A stretch of DNA of 64,000 nucleotides from Tritrichomonas musculus (GCA_039105265.1 JAPFFF010000016.1:1054001-1118000), one strand, 5' to 3'; positions 10,801 through 20,850 are shown, counted from the first letter of the stretch. Notes: generated from the letters alone by a model not told the origin. A program made the numbers and translations.

Positions 10801-13800
10801 AGGAACACTTAATTGTCTATCAATAAAATGACATATAGTTGAGCCAGAAAATATTAATTTACCACCAATTCCATGACTACCAGCAAAATAAACAATTTTA
10901 TCATTAATTTCTACATCTGAAATTTCAAAATAATCTGAAAAGTAAATCAGAGAATCATTATAATCTTGCCATCTATCTGATGGATTTACAATTGTTGCTA
11001 TTGATGGGCAATTTGATGAATCCGATGTAAAATAACAAAAAACTTTGCTTGGTGTAATATGGTTAAGTTTTATAGAAGCAGATTTCTCTTCAATGACAAG
11101 CTCAGTTGATATGATAATATTTTCATGAGAAGTTTCAAATGGAATCCATTTTGATGAAATATTTTCAATTAAGCTCAAATCAGCAAATTTTTTAGTCAAT
11201 TGATTTGAATTTGGATTAATCAATTTGCATTTGAAAGTATTTGGAAGAGTATCACAATGTGTGAAATCTAGTGATGCGATTTCATTGTTTCTAATATCAA
11301 ATAAAAATATCACATTTAAATCACTGATATCAATGCTTTCAAAAATAACTGCTGAATCACTCGAAACAGTTAATGATCCAAATAATTTAACTTTATTGTT
11401 AATTCCTTTAAAAATAACAGATTTTCCTTGTAAATATAAACTTGTTTCATAATTATTTGTGATTGTAACTGTGACTTGATTTCCTGATCCAATGAAATCT
11501 ATATTAAAGTCTTTATTACGAACCTGAAGGCCGTCAGTTGATTGGCATTCATCAGGAGAATATGCAAACAAACAATATTCATTAGGATATGAATTAAATT
11601 GTTGATTAATGATTGCATATAAATCGGAATCAGTACCTAAAGATACTGTAATTGTTGAATGAGGCAAAGTGCAGCTAATTCCACTAAATGAATAGGTATT
11701 AGCTGGATTGAAATCTTTAATAATGATTTGCTTTCTATCAAAATTAATTTCTTTATCAGGACAAAAAGCTCTAACTTCAACTTTTTGGACACGTTTATTA
11801 TTCAACGAAATATTTCTTTGAGAGCCGATTTTTACTTGCTGTTGCAGAGTTAATTGTGACAAATCTAAATTATCTTCAAAAGAAATATTTAAATTCTGAT
11901 AGATAATCAAAGTTGGCTTTAATACAGCACTTGCTGATGAGAAAATTGTCATTAAAACATTTTGGTGCTTACTTGAAAGTTTATAGAAACAATCAGAATA
12001 AATATTATGGCTTGTATCTAAAATATCAATTGAAATGTGATTAATTTTATCTGGATAAGATTGAATGATATCGCTTATTGAATGAATTGTTAAGGTACCA
12101 ATTGGAATCGTATTTTCCATGCATCCATGTCCACCACTGTCAGAAGAACAAAAATTATCATTCAGTTGATAACCATTTTTTCTACAAGCAAGTGTAAATT
12201 GATAATGTCCTCTAGTATCATCGCCTTTGTTAGTATTAATATCAACAATGTTGTAGAAATATTCGGATCTCGTTGAAACTTTTTTTGATGTTTTGCTTAA
12301 TTTCCATGATTGAAGATAATGAGCATTTGCAATAACATCGTTTCTAGAATAATATGAAGTAATGTTATTCAGTCTATAATTAATTTCATTAAGTATGTTA
12401 ACGTTAACATTAACATGAGATGGCGAACTACTAAAATCCAAATGACCATATCTTTTATCTTGTAAATTCATATCAACAGATACATCCAAACCACTGCAAT
12501 CTATACGATTAATAGAATCAAGACGTTGACCTTGGGGAATTGCGATAGCTCCATAAATTTTCACATTGAAAGAAGAAGTAAAGAAGAGTTTCCAAATATT
12601 GGCTGGATAAAACGTTAGATTTGGATAGAAATCTCTTACATCTCCTTCGAATAGAAAAACTATTGCACGGAAATTAATATTATCAGGCCAATAAACGTCA
12701 ACATTATTATATTCATGTGGAGTTATTTTAATATAATCACGATAATCAGTATATTCACTTTCATGACAATCTTGACTTAGTGTTGTAACAAAGCAAAAGC
12801 AAGTGTAACTGCCAGTTGGTTGAGGAGTCAATGATGAAATTTGATAATCACAATTAATTGATCTAATTACTGTAGAACTCAATCCATACAACAACTCACT
12901 CGATGGATTCTTTGGTAGAGTTAATAACGCATCTATTCTCTTGATAAAAATCTCATCTCTTACTTTATACAAACTCAAATCATTTGTATTTAATCCGAGT
13001 TGATCTAAAGATTCTCGAAGTGATGAATAAATTGATATTGATGAAAAAGGAAAAAATTCATTTGAAGTCGTCATTGTATAAAGACGAACATATTCTCCTC
13101 TTGTTTCTGCTTTTAATAGCAAATCAATTTGTGGATTTAATTCACTCGCAATTGAGAGACCAACTTTTGTGTCTTTTGAATAAATGAGAAGATTTGTTCC
13201 ATATGATGCAAATAGTTGTGCTTTTGGGATAATATTTTCTGGCAAGTTTTCAAGAAAATTCAAAGATGTGAAATTGGAAATCAGAGGCCTATTAATTAAG
13301 GTTACTTTGTCTGGATTTAAAGTGAGTTTTTGAATGCAAAACTTATCATCATTTGTGGAACAAATTGCATAAAAATCTGAATAAATTCTTTCAATTATTT
13401 TGATTTCAATTTCATGAATATCATTTGATTGATAAGTTTCACCATTTCTAAAAATTCCTGAGCATCTTTCACATTTAACTTTTATTGAATCGAATGAGAA
13501 AGATAATAATGCATCAACTAGCAAATTATCTATGCTTAATGTTAATGAATCCACAGGAAAAACATTTGGTATTCGTGCAACAAGGCAAAGCGAGTCAATT
13601 TTGGGATTAAACAAATTGGCATATACAAATGCATCTTGTTCAAAAAGTTTCTGAATTGGATTATATTGTCGACCTGTTTGATCAATTGCTGTCAAAACTA
13701 ACGGTGATTCAAAATTAATGTTGTTTTCAATGCATCCTGTTGCAATCTTTGAATTAAATTGGGTGTAATGAAATGAATTTGGACAAAAAGCATCATTTAT

Positions 13801-16380
13801 CAAAGGTTGGTTAAAAATTGCAAGAATTACAATTTTGTCTCCTTCTTTAAATTCACGATTTCTAATGAATGGAATATAAAAAGTCAAAAAGCCATCCTCA
13901 AATGTAAATTCAGTGAATTCAAGCAGATAAATTTCGCCTGCAAATTCATCTTTTGAATTTAATGGATAAAATCCATTTGATGAAAGAAAAATGAAAAGTC
14001 TTTCATTGATTGAATCTTCTTGTAAATCTGTTTTAAGATGATAAACCAGATATTTCCAAGTTTTAATCGATTGATCAATCTCTGATTGAATTTCATTATT
14101 TTCATTAAATGAATAAACTTTTTCTGAATCAAAAATAGGTGAAGCAATAATCCCTGTTTCATTAGTGATTGATTCTTGATCTAAATCAAAGAAAACAAAA
14201 GGTGAATATGGAATTAAAGTAATTTCTATTCTATTATTAAAATAAAGTTCTTCAATTATTGTGAACTTATTTTGATGATAATTATTCAAATCAATCATTA
14301 AGAATTTTGAATCTCCTTTTTCAAATTCAATTTGCAATCCAAGCATTCTATTATCCATATTAAAAACGATATTTTCATCATAATAAAAAGATTTTTCTGT
14401 TAATTTTGAAGTAGAATTAATAAGCATTATTCTTATTTTCATTGATAGTTCAGTTAATTTTGTTATTTTCATTCGCCAATTGTTCTTTTTATAATAAGAA
14501 TAACTTTCTTCGATTGAGAATTGATCATCATAAATCATCATTTTTTTAAGAAGATATTTATTTTTAGTATGCAGAATTAGCGTAACGTTATATTCTGATT
14601 CTAGAAAAGCAAACTTGTAAGAATTATTTGCATGAACCTCATTGAAAAAATGCAATTCAAATCCGTGGAAAAATGTAAAAAAGAGATTGGAATAAAAATG
14701 ATAAAAATCAGTTAATTCAGTTGATTGATTTTTATCATACAAATTAGATTGAAATTTTATTGGGTAAAAAGATAATAATAATGAATTTGAAAAATATGGA
14801 TCATAACAAAATCCTTTAAAAGTTAAATTATCATTTTCTGAATTAATTCTTTTTAGAATATTGATATTTATATCTTCATTTATATCAACTTCAGCAAGCT
14901 TTGAATTACTATTGCCAACGAAAAACTCAATATTCATTTTAGTAGTATTTGTATTGTTAATTTCATTTGAATAAAAAACTGGCAAATCATATGTAGTGTT
15001 TGTATCTGCATTATAACAGCCATACAAGCATCTTGGACCAATTTTTTCACCAACCCAAAAAGTTTGAGAATTCAAGTCTTTTTTATTGATGACTGTTACT
15101 GAATTCAAATTAACTTCATCTGAAACTAAAAAAATATGATACAAATAAGGAATGAAAGAATATGATAAATAAGGATAAAGACAATAATTCTTTTCGGCCT
15201 CATTATGATTAATCGAAACATCATATTTGTTTCTAACACCGGTATTTATTGTTGTTCTGCTTGGTTCGTTTCCAATCATTGAAAAATAGATATCAGCAGA
15301 AACCGAAACATCAATTGTTGGCTTAAAAAGCATTTCCATTTCTTCATAATTACTTGCACTCAACATATTATAATCAATATTGAAATTGAATGAATTCGTT
15401 TTTGTTGCTATTTTTTCATTTTCTGATGTTGAATATTCATATTCTTTATTGAAAGTAACAAAAGATGTGCTCGTGATGTCAAAATTTTGAGTGGAATTGA
15501 ATGAAATGTCATCAATATGCAATTCAAAATTCAAATAGAAATCAATTGATAATTGAATTCCAAAAATTTCAAAAGAAAATTGATTCAAAATTAGCTTTTT
15601 TGATTCATTAGGATGCAAATCAGTCATTGATATTTGTAAATTGTTGATGTTAGCAGATGAATTTGTGAATCGAAATCCAGATTCCATTTTGGCTTCACCT
15701 AAAAAATTGATTTTTGAATAAAATTCTTCAAGAGATTGAAAAGTGAACTCATAAGATGATGAAAATATTGTGTAACCTCCAATCTTTGCTTCAAACGATA
15801 CGTTTTCATCTGTAGAATTTTGAGAAGAAACTGTGAAAGGAATGAAATTTGTATGTGATTTCTTTAATTCTTCATAACTGTAATTTTTTGGATACCCAAT
15901 GCTATAATAAGTGTTATTCGATGATATATCATCTGACAATGTTGTTGTTGAACTATAAGTAACTTTAATGTTTGATAATATAGAAAAAAGATCGGCAGGT
16001 TGAATTTGATAGAGAATAACTTCTTCATTATTTCCTATCTTTTGACCAATTTGATATATTTTTGACGTTTCTGGATCAGAAATAAAATTTCCATAGCTGA
16101 TTATTCGAGAAGTTTTTAAATTATCTTTTAAAACAAGAGCGATTGCTTCAAGTTCTTGATCAATGGCATAACTGTCAATATCTCGATGATTTGTTGTCAA
16201 GAAAGCATTCTTTACTTCAAATGAAATTCTATCATATTGATATCTCCCTGGAAAAAAAACTTTATTGTCATCATTCTTGATTTGCTTTAAATGAGATTTG
16301 GCCAAAGCTGATTGTGATAAATTTGTGTATTTTTCATGAATAGCTGATAAAGAGGAAATGAAAAGCGAAACCAAAATCAT
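7852..16380 (-). CDS. Giant type I surface protein with hexapeptide stalk
   Basis: One uninterrupted 2842-codon frame from the ATG at 16380. A hydrophobic N-terminus (MILVSLFISSLSAI) is a short signal peptide. The ectodomain of about 2480 residues is Asn/Ser/Ile rich with many NxS/T sites and resembles large trichomonad surface proteins, but I recognise no named domain. Residues about 2490-2680 are some 31 consecutive six-residue units of pattern F-[S/T]-x-S-x-x (FTESNK, FSNSES, FTKSNE), probably an extended stalk. One membrane span follows (residues about 2768-2792, IGISCVSAALFFLIVGIMIM) and a tail of about 50 residues ending DDDDEQDLDFWL. It is likely on the plasma membrane and may act in adhesion; the function is inference. 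The adjacent fossil genes show that surface protein genes decay around it. Confidence 0.85.
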   Translation of the reverse strand: MILVSLFISSLSAIHEKYTNLSQSALAKSHLKQIKNDDNKVFFPGRYQYDRISFEVKNAFLTTNHRDIDSYAIDQELEAIALVLKDNLKTSRIISYGNFISDPETSKIYQIGQKIGNNEEVILYQIQPADLFSILSNIKVTYSSTTTLSDDISSNNTYYSIGYPKNYSYEELKKSHTNFIPFTVSSQNSTDENVSFEAKIGGYTIFSSSYEFTFQSLEEFYSKINFLGEAKMESGFRFTNSSANINNLQISMTDLHPNESKKLILNQFSFEIFGIQLSIDFYLNFELHIDDISFNSTQNFDITSTSFVTFNKEYEYSTSENEKIATKTNSFNFNIDYNMLSASNYEEMEMLFKPTIDVSVSADIYFSMIGNEPSRTTINTGVRNKYDVSINHNEAEKNYCLYPYLSYSFIPYLYHIFLVSDEVNLNSVTVINKKDLNSQTFWVGEKIGPRCLYGCYNADTNTTYDLPVFYSNEINNTNTTKMNIEFFVGNSNSKLAEVDINEDININILKRINSENDNLTFKGFCYDPYFSNSLLLSFYPIKFQSNLYDKNQSTELTDFYHFYSNLFFTFFHGFELHFFNEVHANNSYKFAFLESEYNVTLILHTKNKYLLKKMMIYDDQFSIEESYSYYKKNNWRMKITKLTELSMKIRIMLINSTSKLTEKSFYYDENIVFNMDNRMLGLQIEFEKGDSKFLMIDLNNYHQNKFTIIEELYFNNRIEITLIPYSPFVFFDLDQESITNETGIIASPIFDSEKVYSFNENNEIQSEIDQSIKTWKYLVYHLKTDLQEDSINERLFIFLSSNGFYPLNSKDEFAGEIYLLEFTEFTFEDGFLTFYIPFIRNREFKEGDKIVILAIFNQPLINDAFCPNSFHYTQFNSKIATGCIENNINFESPLVLTAIDQTGRQYNPIQKLFEQDAFVYANLFNPKIDSLCLVARIPNVFPVDSLTLSIDNLLVDALLSFSFDSIKVKCERCSGIFRNGETYQSNDIHEIEIKIIERIYSDFYAICSTNDDKFCIQKLTLNPDKVTLINRPLISNFTSLNFLENLPENIIPKAQLFASYGTNLLIYSKDTKVGLSIASELNPQIDLLLKAETRGEYVRLYTMTTSNEFFPFSSISIYSSLRESLDQLGLNTNDLSLYKVRDEIFIKRIDALLTLPKNPSSELLYGLSSTVIRSINCDYQISSLTPQPTGSYTCFCFVTTLSQDCHESEYTDYRDYIKITPHEYNNVDVYWPDNINFRAIVFLFEGDVRDFYPNLTFYPANIWKLFFTSSFNVKIYGAIAIPQGQRLDSINRIDCSGLDVSVDMNLQDKRYGHLDFSSSPSHVNVNVNILNEINYRLNNITSYYSRNDVIANAHYLQSWKLSKTSKKVSTRSEYFYNIVDINTNKGDDTRGHYQFTLACRKNGYQLNDNFCSSDSGGHGCMENTIPIGTLTIHSISDIIQSYPDKINHISIDILDTSHNIYSDCFYKLSSKHQNVLMTIFSSASAVLKPTLIIYQNLNISFEDNLDLSQLTLQQQVKIGSQRNISLNNKRVQKVEVRAFCPDKEINFDRKQIIIKDFNPANTYSFSGISCTLPHSTITVSLGTDSDLYAIINQQFNSYPNEYCLFAYSPDECQSTDGLQVRNKDFNIDFIGSGNQVTVTITNNYETSLYLQGKSVIFKGINNKVKLFGSLTVSSDSAVIFESIDISDLNVIFLFDIRNNEIASLDFTHCDTLPNTFKCKLINPNSNQLTKKFADLSLIENISSKWIPFETSHENIIISTELVIEEKSASIKLNHITPSKVFCYFTSDSSNCPSIATIVNPSDRWQDYNDSLIYFSDYFEISDVEINDKIVYFAGSHGIGGKLIFSGSTICHFIDRQLSVPLSIETQIDFDQKKSPCIIFGDHESQPQSWNLIINGYDVTRSFCLFENAFFYPNEIIGNENSDIIIEKKGFNTEIHFTQLYETNHFCIYDYPYESLCLIEYHQYMPIKSSELWDIKLNSKDMPKFIFASKSQSMFLPLKRFQKESIQTASIEVLSFSTFPIFLVPEGFTLIINGDLSKIAAKLSINTSSLEYGNIVFDEISQIELIPTDKTVIYDDEKIMLLNEDNYLTIFYEVQMNSFYNRNEVVVRFESKEYEYNSELIDDLYLDESTGIKALKLTKETTIDLSKLKMKKLGIFGSNYNLSLTNTNPSLTSLFINSSNVIFDSFHTFEVGLFNSNVNNYPFSSKAQLSPEISFKYRQSLNVADGASIKINKDTFTMNDEEFSFDENQFGLYVNDFCSIDVVEKTIDIYGDKSIVNFEFSNSNISFNEFDVLCLTSKSDISNISFHNISLIDLKSQIKTDIAKYTQEKSSGNLVTKKAPMNINIIDLYGKPFYCESANVASLNAFNGKSLVKGVNVNDFLCINSNASLVAHSSAFLRTHSVYFHISTVSPLLVLVNSTFDCSSLIINFDYSYQSEEFVLIKGLESIDQCDNIKDKADKLRYKINYDLSCRMNENDETIELIAGNCTVFSKEFTESNKFTESNGFSISDKFTNSIAFSKTLEFSFTFQFTMSNDFSDSRIFSMSSTFAQSIQFSNSESFTNSDDFTMTKEFSMTSQFSVSRDFSESKDFTHSTDFIPSNIFSKSKDFSKTSLFSFSSSFSSSNDFSNSNIFTKSNEFSSSNYFMSNNFSNSHFFTNSEEFTKSLTFSISSSFTSSQSFGQIQTVMNPYLTYSLTLSLSFVSYRSVIFSYSNSFTLSIFQCLDQNGLTSNCETQIVIYRYLPYIIYTYRTAYTAVYLPFEIRPRKRGLTKEQLIGISCVSAALFFLIVGIMIMILNKRNSQKNYNDYFFSDDETVGLKGTSTSILKTKDIINDDDDEQDLDFWL
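8340..8915 (-). repeat. 18-bp coding repeat array (F-S/T-x-S-x-x units)
   Basis: On the minus strand about 31 units of 18 bp encode the hexapeptide F-[ST]-x-S-x-x. One unit is five residues long (FMSNN), showing slippage in whole codons. Unit sequences are diverged at DNA level, so the array is old or under selection for the amino-acid pattern rather than freshly amplified. Confidence 0.85.
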
Positions 16381-17516
16381 TTATTCATAACGTACAAAAT
16401 TCCTTATCAAAAAACAAAATTGTTATGTTATTGCAATTAAAACCATATACTTGATTCTCTTTTCACTTTTTATGAAAAATATTGAGTATTATAAATATAA
16501 AAAAAGTAAAAAGTTAAAAAACTCTTGTAAAAATTAAGATATGATTTTACTATAATATATTACTTTTAATTCAAAAAAAATCTTTATATTTTATAGATTA
16601 TATCAAAATTTCATTGATTATTTTTTAATTTTATATAAAAAATAAAATATTTGAAAAACATATTAATTTAAAAACAAGTTATAAATTAAAAAAATCAATA
16701 TAAGTGAGTTTGGAAGCTTCCATTATCTTTAATTTAACAATCAATACATTTATACGAAAATAATTTAGGATTTCAATCAATAAAATGGCTAATTTAAAAG
16801 AAGTTGTTATATCGTCCTCTGTAATCATTAAATAGAGATGGATATTCAAAGATTTTTATGGTGTAAACCCTCATTAAGCTTTTTCTGTCTTTGATAACTT
16901 TTCAAAATATCGAGTTGTCTTTTTTGAAAGTTGTATCAAAGTAGATTTTTCTTTTTTTTTTTAAAGTAATATCTCATGATTTTGCCATTTTAGAGATTTC
17001 ACTTTTTTTCAGGTTTTTTAAGTTTGATACTTCCCAAAAGATAACAATTTGCTTTTTTAAACGTAAAAATTTTTGCCAATTCCAAATCATCGAGAGTTTG
17101 GGCATTTAGAAAATGGTATTTATTGACTGGTTTGTTTTATGAAAGCCTTTTTAGTGATCCAAGCACTTTTGCTTTGCTTTCTTATATTTTCGATGACAAT
17201 TAAGTTGTCGAGAATGAGAATATTATATGATTGTTTAGAAACTACAAGAAAACCATATATTAAAATGAACATATTAAGCAAGAAGATGAATTTCTTTGAA
17301 AATTATCATGATATGAACGACAATAATAATCATCAAAATATCCTTCAAATATCTTCCAGTTATCTTTACAATTAAATGATACAACAAAATGTAAAAAACA
17401 CGTTTTTATTATTTACAAAGCGAAAAAACATCCTTTTAATAAATAATTATTTAAACCTTTTTAATCCTACCTCATTTAGAAGAATCTTTCAAAAGGAAGT
17501 AACCTATTTTCTAAAA
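16381..17516. other. Intergenic, possible decayed minus-strand coding
   Basis: Mostly A/T-rich. Between about 16870 and 17110 the minus strand reads short stretches such as LDDLELAKIFTF and FEKLSKTEKA, broken by stops; these could be remnants of a protein but I cannot name one. No RNA gene seen. Confidence 0.35.
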
Positions 17517-17936
17517 TTAGAAAGACTCTCTCTCATTTTTAGCTATGGAATCTACCCACTCAGCTGCATCCATTATATAACTTGAATGAAGGGCAACATG
17601 TATAGATTCTTTGGAACCTTTAGGACAAGAAGTCGCTGCATATAAGAGAATATTCAAAAAAGATATGATACACTTGCCAAACGCAGGAGTGTACAATGTG
17701 CGATTTCCTGAATAGATTTCACCTTTGAAATTCATGATCGACATTTTTTGTAATAAACCAGGCAACTCTTCTATTTTATTGCCTTGATATTCGGTAGTTT
17801 CTATTTTGTTGTCGTCACACGATGTTTGGTTGCATAAAAAGCCACACCTCTTTCTAATCGCGACCAAGAGATCTGAAATTTCATGTGAATTCAATGAAAA
17901 ATGGACTTCACGTTCATTGGAAGCAATAATATTCAT
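17517..17936 (-). CDS. Hypothetical protein, possibly a gene fragment
   Basis: A 139-codon frame from the ATG at 17936. It is less A/T-biased than the surrounding DNA and has a balanced composition (Cys at several sites, TLYTPAFGKCIISFLNILLY, SIHVALHSSYIMDAAEWVDS), which argues that it codes or recently coded. I recognise no family. It lies between other broken genes, so it may be the surviving part of a longer gene. Confidence 0.45.
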   Translation of the reverse strand: MNIIASNEREVHFSLNSHEISDLLVAIRKRCGFLCNQTSCDDNKIETTEYQGNKIEELPGLLQKMSIMNFKGEIYSGNRTLYTPAFGKCIISFLNILLYAATSCPKGSKESIHVALHSSYIMDAAEWVDSIAKNERESF

Positions 17937-18150
17937 AATAAAAAAGAGTTGACTTGAATTCCCCTTTTTATTTCATTTTCTTCAGAAAATTTTACAAAAA
18001 AAATTCATTTGAAAATGGTCAAAGGGAGGTTTTTCTTCTGATGAATAGAACAAAAATATAAATTTGACTCGGAATGCATTTTCATTTGAAAATTATTATA
18101 AATATACCTTCAAATTATAGTGCAAATTCATCGTTTATTTATTCATCGTA

Positions 18151-19110
18151 TTAAAGTTCGACTTTCCCATCATCGCCTTGGTCAGAACTGCCTTGTTGAC
18201 CATTTTTCTTTTTGATAATAATTACTATAATTAGTGCAATTATTGTAACGCCAGCAATACATCCGATAACAATTCCAGCGATTTTTCCTCCTCTTAACTT
18301 GCTTTTGTTATTATTATTGCCACCATTACTCGTATCAACATATTTGACAACCAATGACTTTTTCTCTTCCAATAATTTAGCTGATCTTTTGAGAGGATTG
18401 CAAAAGCCTTGATTTAAATTTGGAGTTATCAAATTTAATTGTATTTTTCCATTCTTCACAACTATCTTCAAATGTTCCTTGTAAAATAAGGTATTCTTTA
18501 TCTTTTTCGGGCGAAGATTTCACTCCATTAATTTGATTGATGAAAATTGAATGAGGTTTAACGCCAAAAGTTCCTTCAAACAAAGGTTTGTCATTGTCTA
18601 ATTGAGAATAAGATTGTTTTTTGATGTTCATTTGAGCATTTTCAACTTTAACATTATCAAATTTCAACGATGCTGATTGTGAAATCGAATTCATTAGAAA
18701 TTTCTAAATCAGACAATTCAGACAATGTTCGTGGTTCAACAGTAACGTTGTGAATAATCAAAGGAACTTTATTATTGTTTTTAACGGCAGAAATTTTGCC
18801 TGATGAATGCAATTCTATTGAATCAACAATAACCATATTAGCATTGTCATCAACATTTATTTGTATGCCATCATAAATATGTGATTTTAAGTTAATTGAA
18901 ATGTTTTTCATCTCATCGTCATCTTTTGTCGTTTTGATATTAACAATGCCGCTCTCTTTGTTTTTAATAGATAGATTTATATTGCTTGCATCTTTAACAT
19001 TTATTGTAATTGATTTTTATTCTTCGGTTAATGCTACATTCATATTCCCACCTTTTAAGTTAATATTCGCATCATTATCAAATTTATTGTATTGATTATT
19101 GCATTTTCAA
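18151..19110 (-). pseudogene. C-terminal remnant of a BspA-like surface protein
   Basis: Three overlapping minus-strand frames carry consecutive parts of one protein tail. They match the C-terminal part of the intact BspA-like protein at 29113-34743. NINLKGGNMNV corresponds to LDFKGGNLNI, LILQGTFEDSCEEW to IVLFDGTFDCDAW, and both run into AKLL/SKLL. Then comes a Gly-rich span, KIAGIVIGCIAGVTII against AIAGIVIGCIVAVVAL, with a polar acidic tail. At least one in-frame stop (about 19018) and two frame changes (near 18690 and 18420) separate the parts. The LRR region is missing. Confidence 0.75.
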
Positions 19111-19679
19111 TCTACGCATAGTGTCATCTGTTACAACTTTGGAGCATACGTTCCTCAAGTCTCTTTGCCCACAGACTTGAAGATGCCGACAAAGTTCTTT
19201 CAAAGGAGAGTCCTAATAATCCTACCTTCATGATCGATTCGATCATCCCAACTGTCCCCATCTCTTTTGATGAAGAAATGACCGAGCTGCAGATTGACTG
19301 AATTAAGTCTGAAAGAAGGAGGAAAGCTTCTTCGTATCGCAAAGCTCGACTCTATTGCGGCTAGCTGCTTGATACAGGCTGGACGCCCAATTGAAGCAAT
19401 GAGGTTCGTACGGTCGTTATCTTCGGAGGAGGAAAAATGAAGGACTGCTTCGAGGTGGTGTGGAAGTACATCGAGAAGTCAAGATACATTGAGGCAATTG
19501 CTACTTTTCATCTGGCGCTTTTCTGCTTGGTTAAGATGAGATTCATCATCGACGCTTACGTGATAAAAGCATTCTTGATTAAGAAAAAAAAGTCTCTGAG
19601 TATACCGAATCTTTGTCAGACAATTGACGCACAGTTCTCATCTCTGCTGATGAGAAATAATTTTGACGCATATATTTAA
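19111..19679 (+). pseudogene. 3' remnant of a GC-richer helical-repeat protein
   Basis: Markedly G+C-richer than its surroundings. The plus strand encodes three consecutive pieces separated by stops or shifts. The first is about 19128-19301 (SSSLFAHRLEDADKVLS ... TELQID). The second is about 19300-19438 (KLDSIAASCLIQAGRPIEAM ... SSEEEK). The third is 19437-19679 (MKDCFEVVWKYIEKSRYIEA ... NFDAYI). Alternating amphipathic helices suggest a TPR- or alpha-solenoid-type protein. The family is not recognised. Its sharp join to the BspA tail fossil on the other strand near 19110 suggests a rearrangement. Confidence 0.55.
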
Positions 19680-19796
19680 GCTTTTGATTAAGACACGAGC
19701 TTTATAAAATTATTGAAATAAAGAATTTTAAAATTGTTGTTATTTAAAACAAAAACTAGAATTTATGAATTAAATAATGTAGGATATTATATATAT

Positions 19797-19803
19797 AAAA
19801 AAA
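19797..19803 (-). terminator. Pol III terminator of tRNA-Arg
   Basis: On the minus strand seven T follow the tRNA 3' end after a single base, the normal RNA polymerase III stop signal. Confidence 0.8.
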
Positions 19804-19804
19804 G

Positions 19805-19877
19805 CGTGCCACCCAGGACTCGAACCTAGAATCTCATGCTCCGTAGGCACACGCCTTATCCATTGGGCCAGTGGCAC
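19805..19877 (-). tRNA. tRNA-Arg(ACG)
   Basis: A 73-nt cloverleaf on the minus strand. Acceptor stem GTGCCAC pairs with GTGGCAC, discriminator G. The D region is GGCCCAATGGATAAGGC. The anticodon stem TGTGC/GCATG holds the loop CTACGGA, so the anticodon is ACG (Arg, CGN). The T arm is CTAGG-TTCGAGT-CCTGG. No intron. It reads arginine CGT/CGC codons after A34-to-I editing, as usual in eukaryotes. Confidence 0.95.
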
Positions 19878-20030
19878 TAACATTAGCGAAATAAAATACA
19901 GAACTTTGATGATATTGGTTATTATTTGAAATTATTTTGACCTTAATCGTAAGTTCTCAAGTAAAAATTCCAGCAAGTCCGCAAAACTTCAACACATAAA
20001 AACTTTCTCAAGTCATTTAGAAGGATTGGA

Positions 20031-20647
20031 ATGTGCCTGAATGAAAAATCACCATCAGTTATTCCAACCGAAGATCTTCGAAGAGTTTGCATGGTTTTAA
20101 TCAAAGATACAGATCAAGTAGACAAAGAACTCGGAGTTGTACCTCTCAATGATGGATATCTTATTGGTCTTAAGCATCATCGTCTTGGATTCAAAATAAT
20201 GTTTCTGGACGATTGGCAACTTTTCTCTACTTTTTCTTGAAAAATGCAACAGAAGCACTGACAGTTTTCTATTCTGGCAGAGATCATGAATCAAATTCGA
20301 TAACATTCAATGATGGAGTTCTTCAGAAAAGCACAATCGCCGATGTCATTTCAAAGCACAATAATCCAAATTTACGAGTTATATTCATCACGGACAGCCT
20401 TTCTGGCGGCTCATTCTTCAATATCAATGGATCATCAAATACGATTTCTTTTTGGGTGAAGAAGACATCTGACATTGAATACAAAGATGCTGAAAGAACG
20501 CATGGAATATCCACATATTACTTCTGCAAGATAATTGGAGACTGCCAAAATATTTGTCTTACCATTATTTCAAATTTAGAAGCAATGATAATCCCTCAAA
20601 GGAAAAGGTCAAATCATTTTTTTGAAAACGATTTTTTTTATGATTGA
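20031..20647 (+). pseudogene. Frameshifted caspase-like (clan CD) protein, active site lost
   Basis: Two overlapping plus frames form one protein: 20031-20240 (MCLNEKSPSVIPTEDLRRVC ... MFLDDWQ) and 20213-20647 (ATFLYFFLKNATEALTVFYS ...). The change of frame falls at about 20205-20240. The second part has the layout of a caspase/metacaspase p20 fold. A beta strand ends VFYSGRDHE where active enzymes have F-Y-x-G-H-G, and VIFITDSLSGGSFF stands where they have D-x-C-x-S-G. Both catalytic residues therefore seem replaced (His-Gly by Arg-Asp, Cys by Leu). It is either a pseudo-enzyme family member that later broke or a fully dead gene. Confidence 0.55.
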
Positions 20648-20826
20648 ATTGCTCTGAGTTTGGTGAAAGCACGTTTATTGAATTGAATTTAAAAATTTTA
20701 GTATTCAAATTTTGAGAGTATTTTGGTGCCAAAAATTTTTATGAACATTGTCAAAGTTTGATAAAAAATATTATTCAATCAATTGAATTAGGAAAAAAAA
20801 AAAATATCATACTCTTGTAAATCATT

Positions 20827-20834
20827 TCATTTTT
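20827..20834 (+). promoter_or_regulatory. Initiator (Inr) of the P1 gene
   Basis: TCATTTTT matches TCAYTWYT exactly. The +1 A at 20829 would give a 22-nt 5' leader to the ATG at 20851, typical for highly expressed trichomonad ribosomal protein genes. Confidence 0.7.
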
Positions 20835-20850
20835 ATTTAAAGCATTTAGA

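Larger units (their letters stand above)
19680..20030. other. Short intergenic region with tRNA-Arg
   Basis: Apart from the tRNA-Arg and its terminator this stretch is A/T-rich and without recognisable genes. Confidence 0.6.

Noticed and set aside
17139-17375. 78-codon frame with a hydrophobic start resembling a secreted peptide
   Set aside because: Composition follows the local A/T-rich DNA, there is no family match and the end is low complexity.
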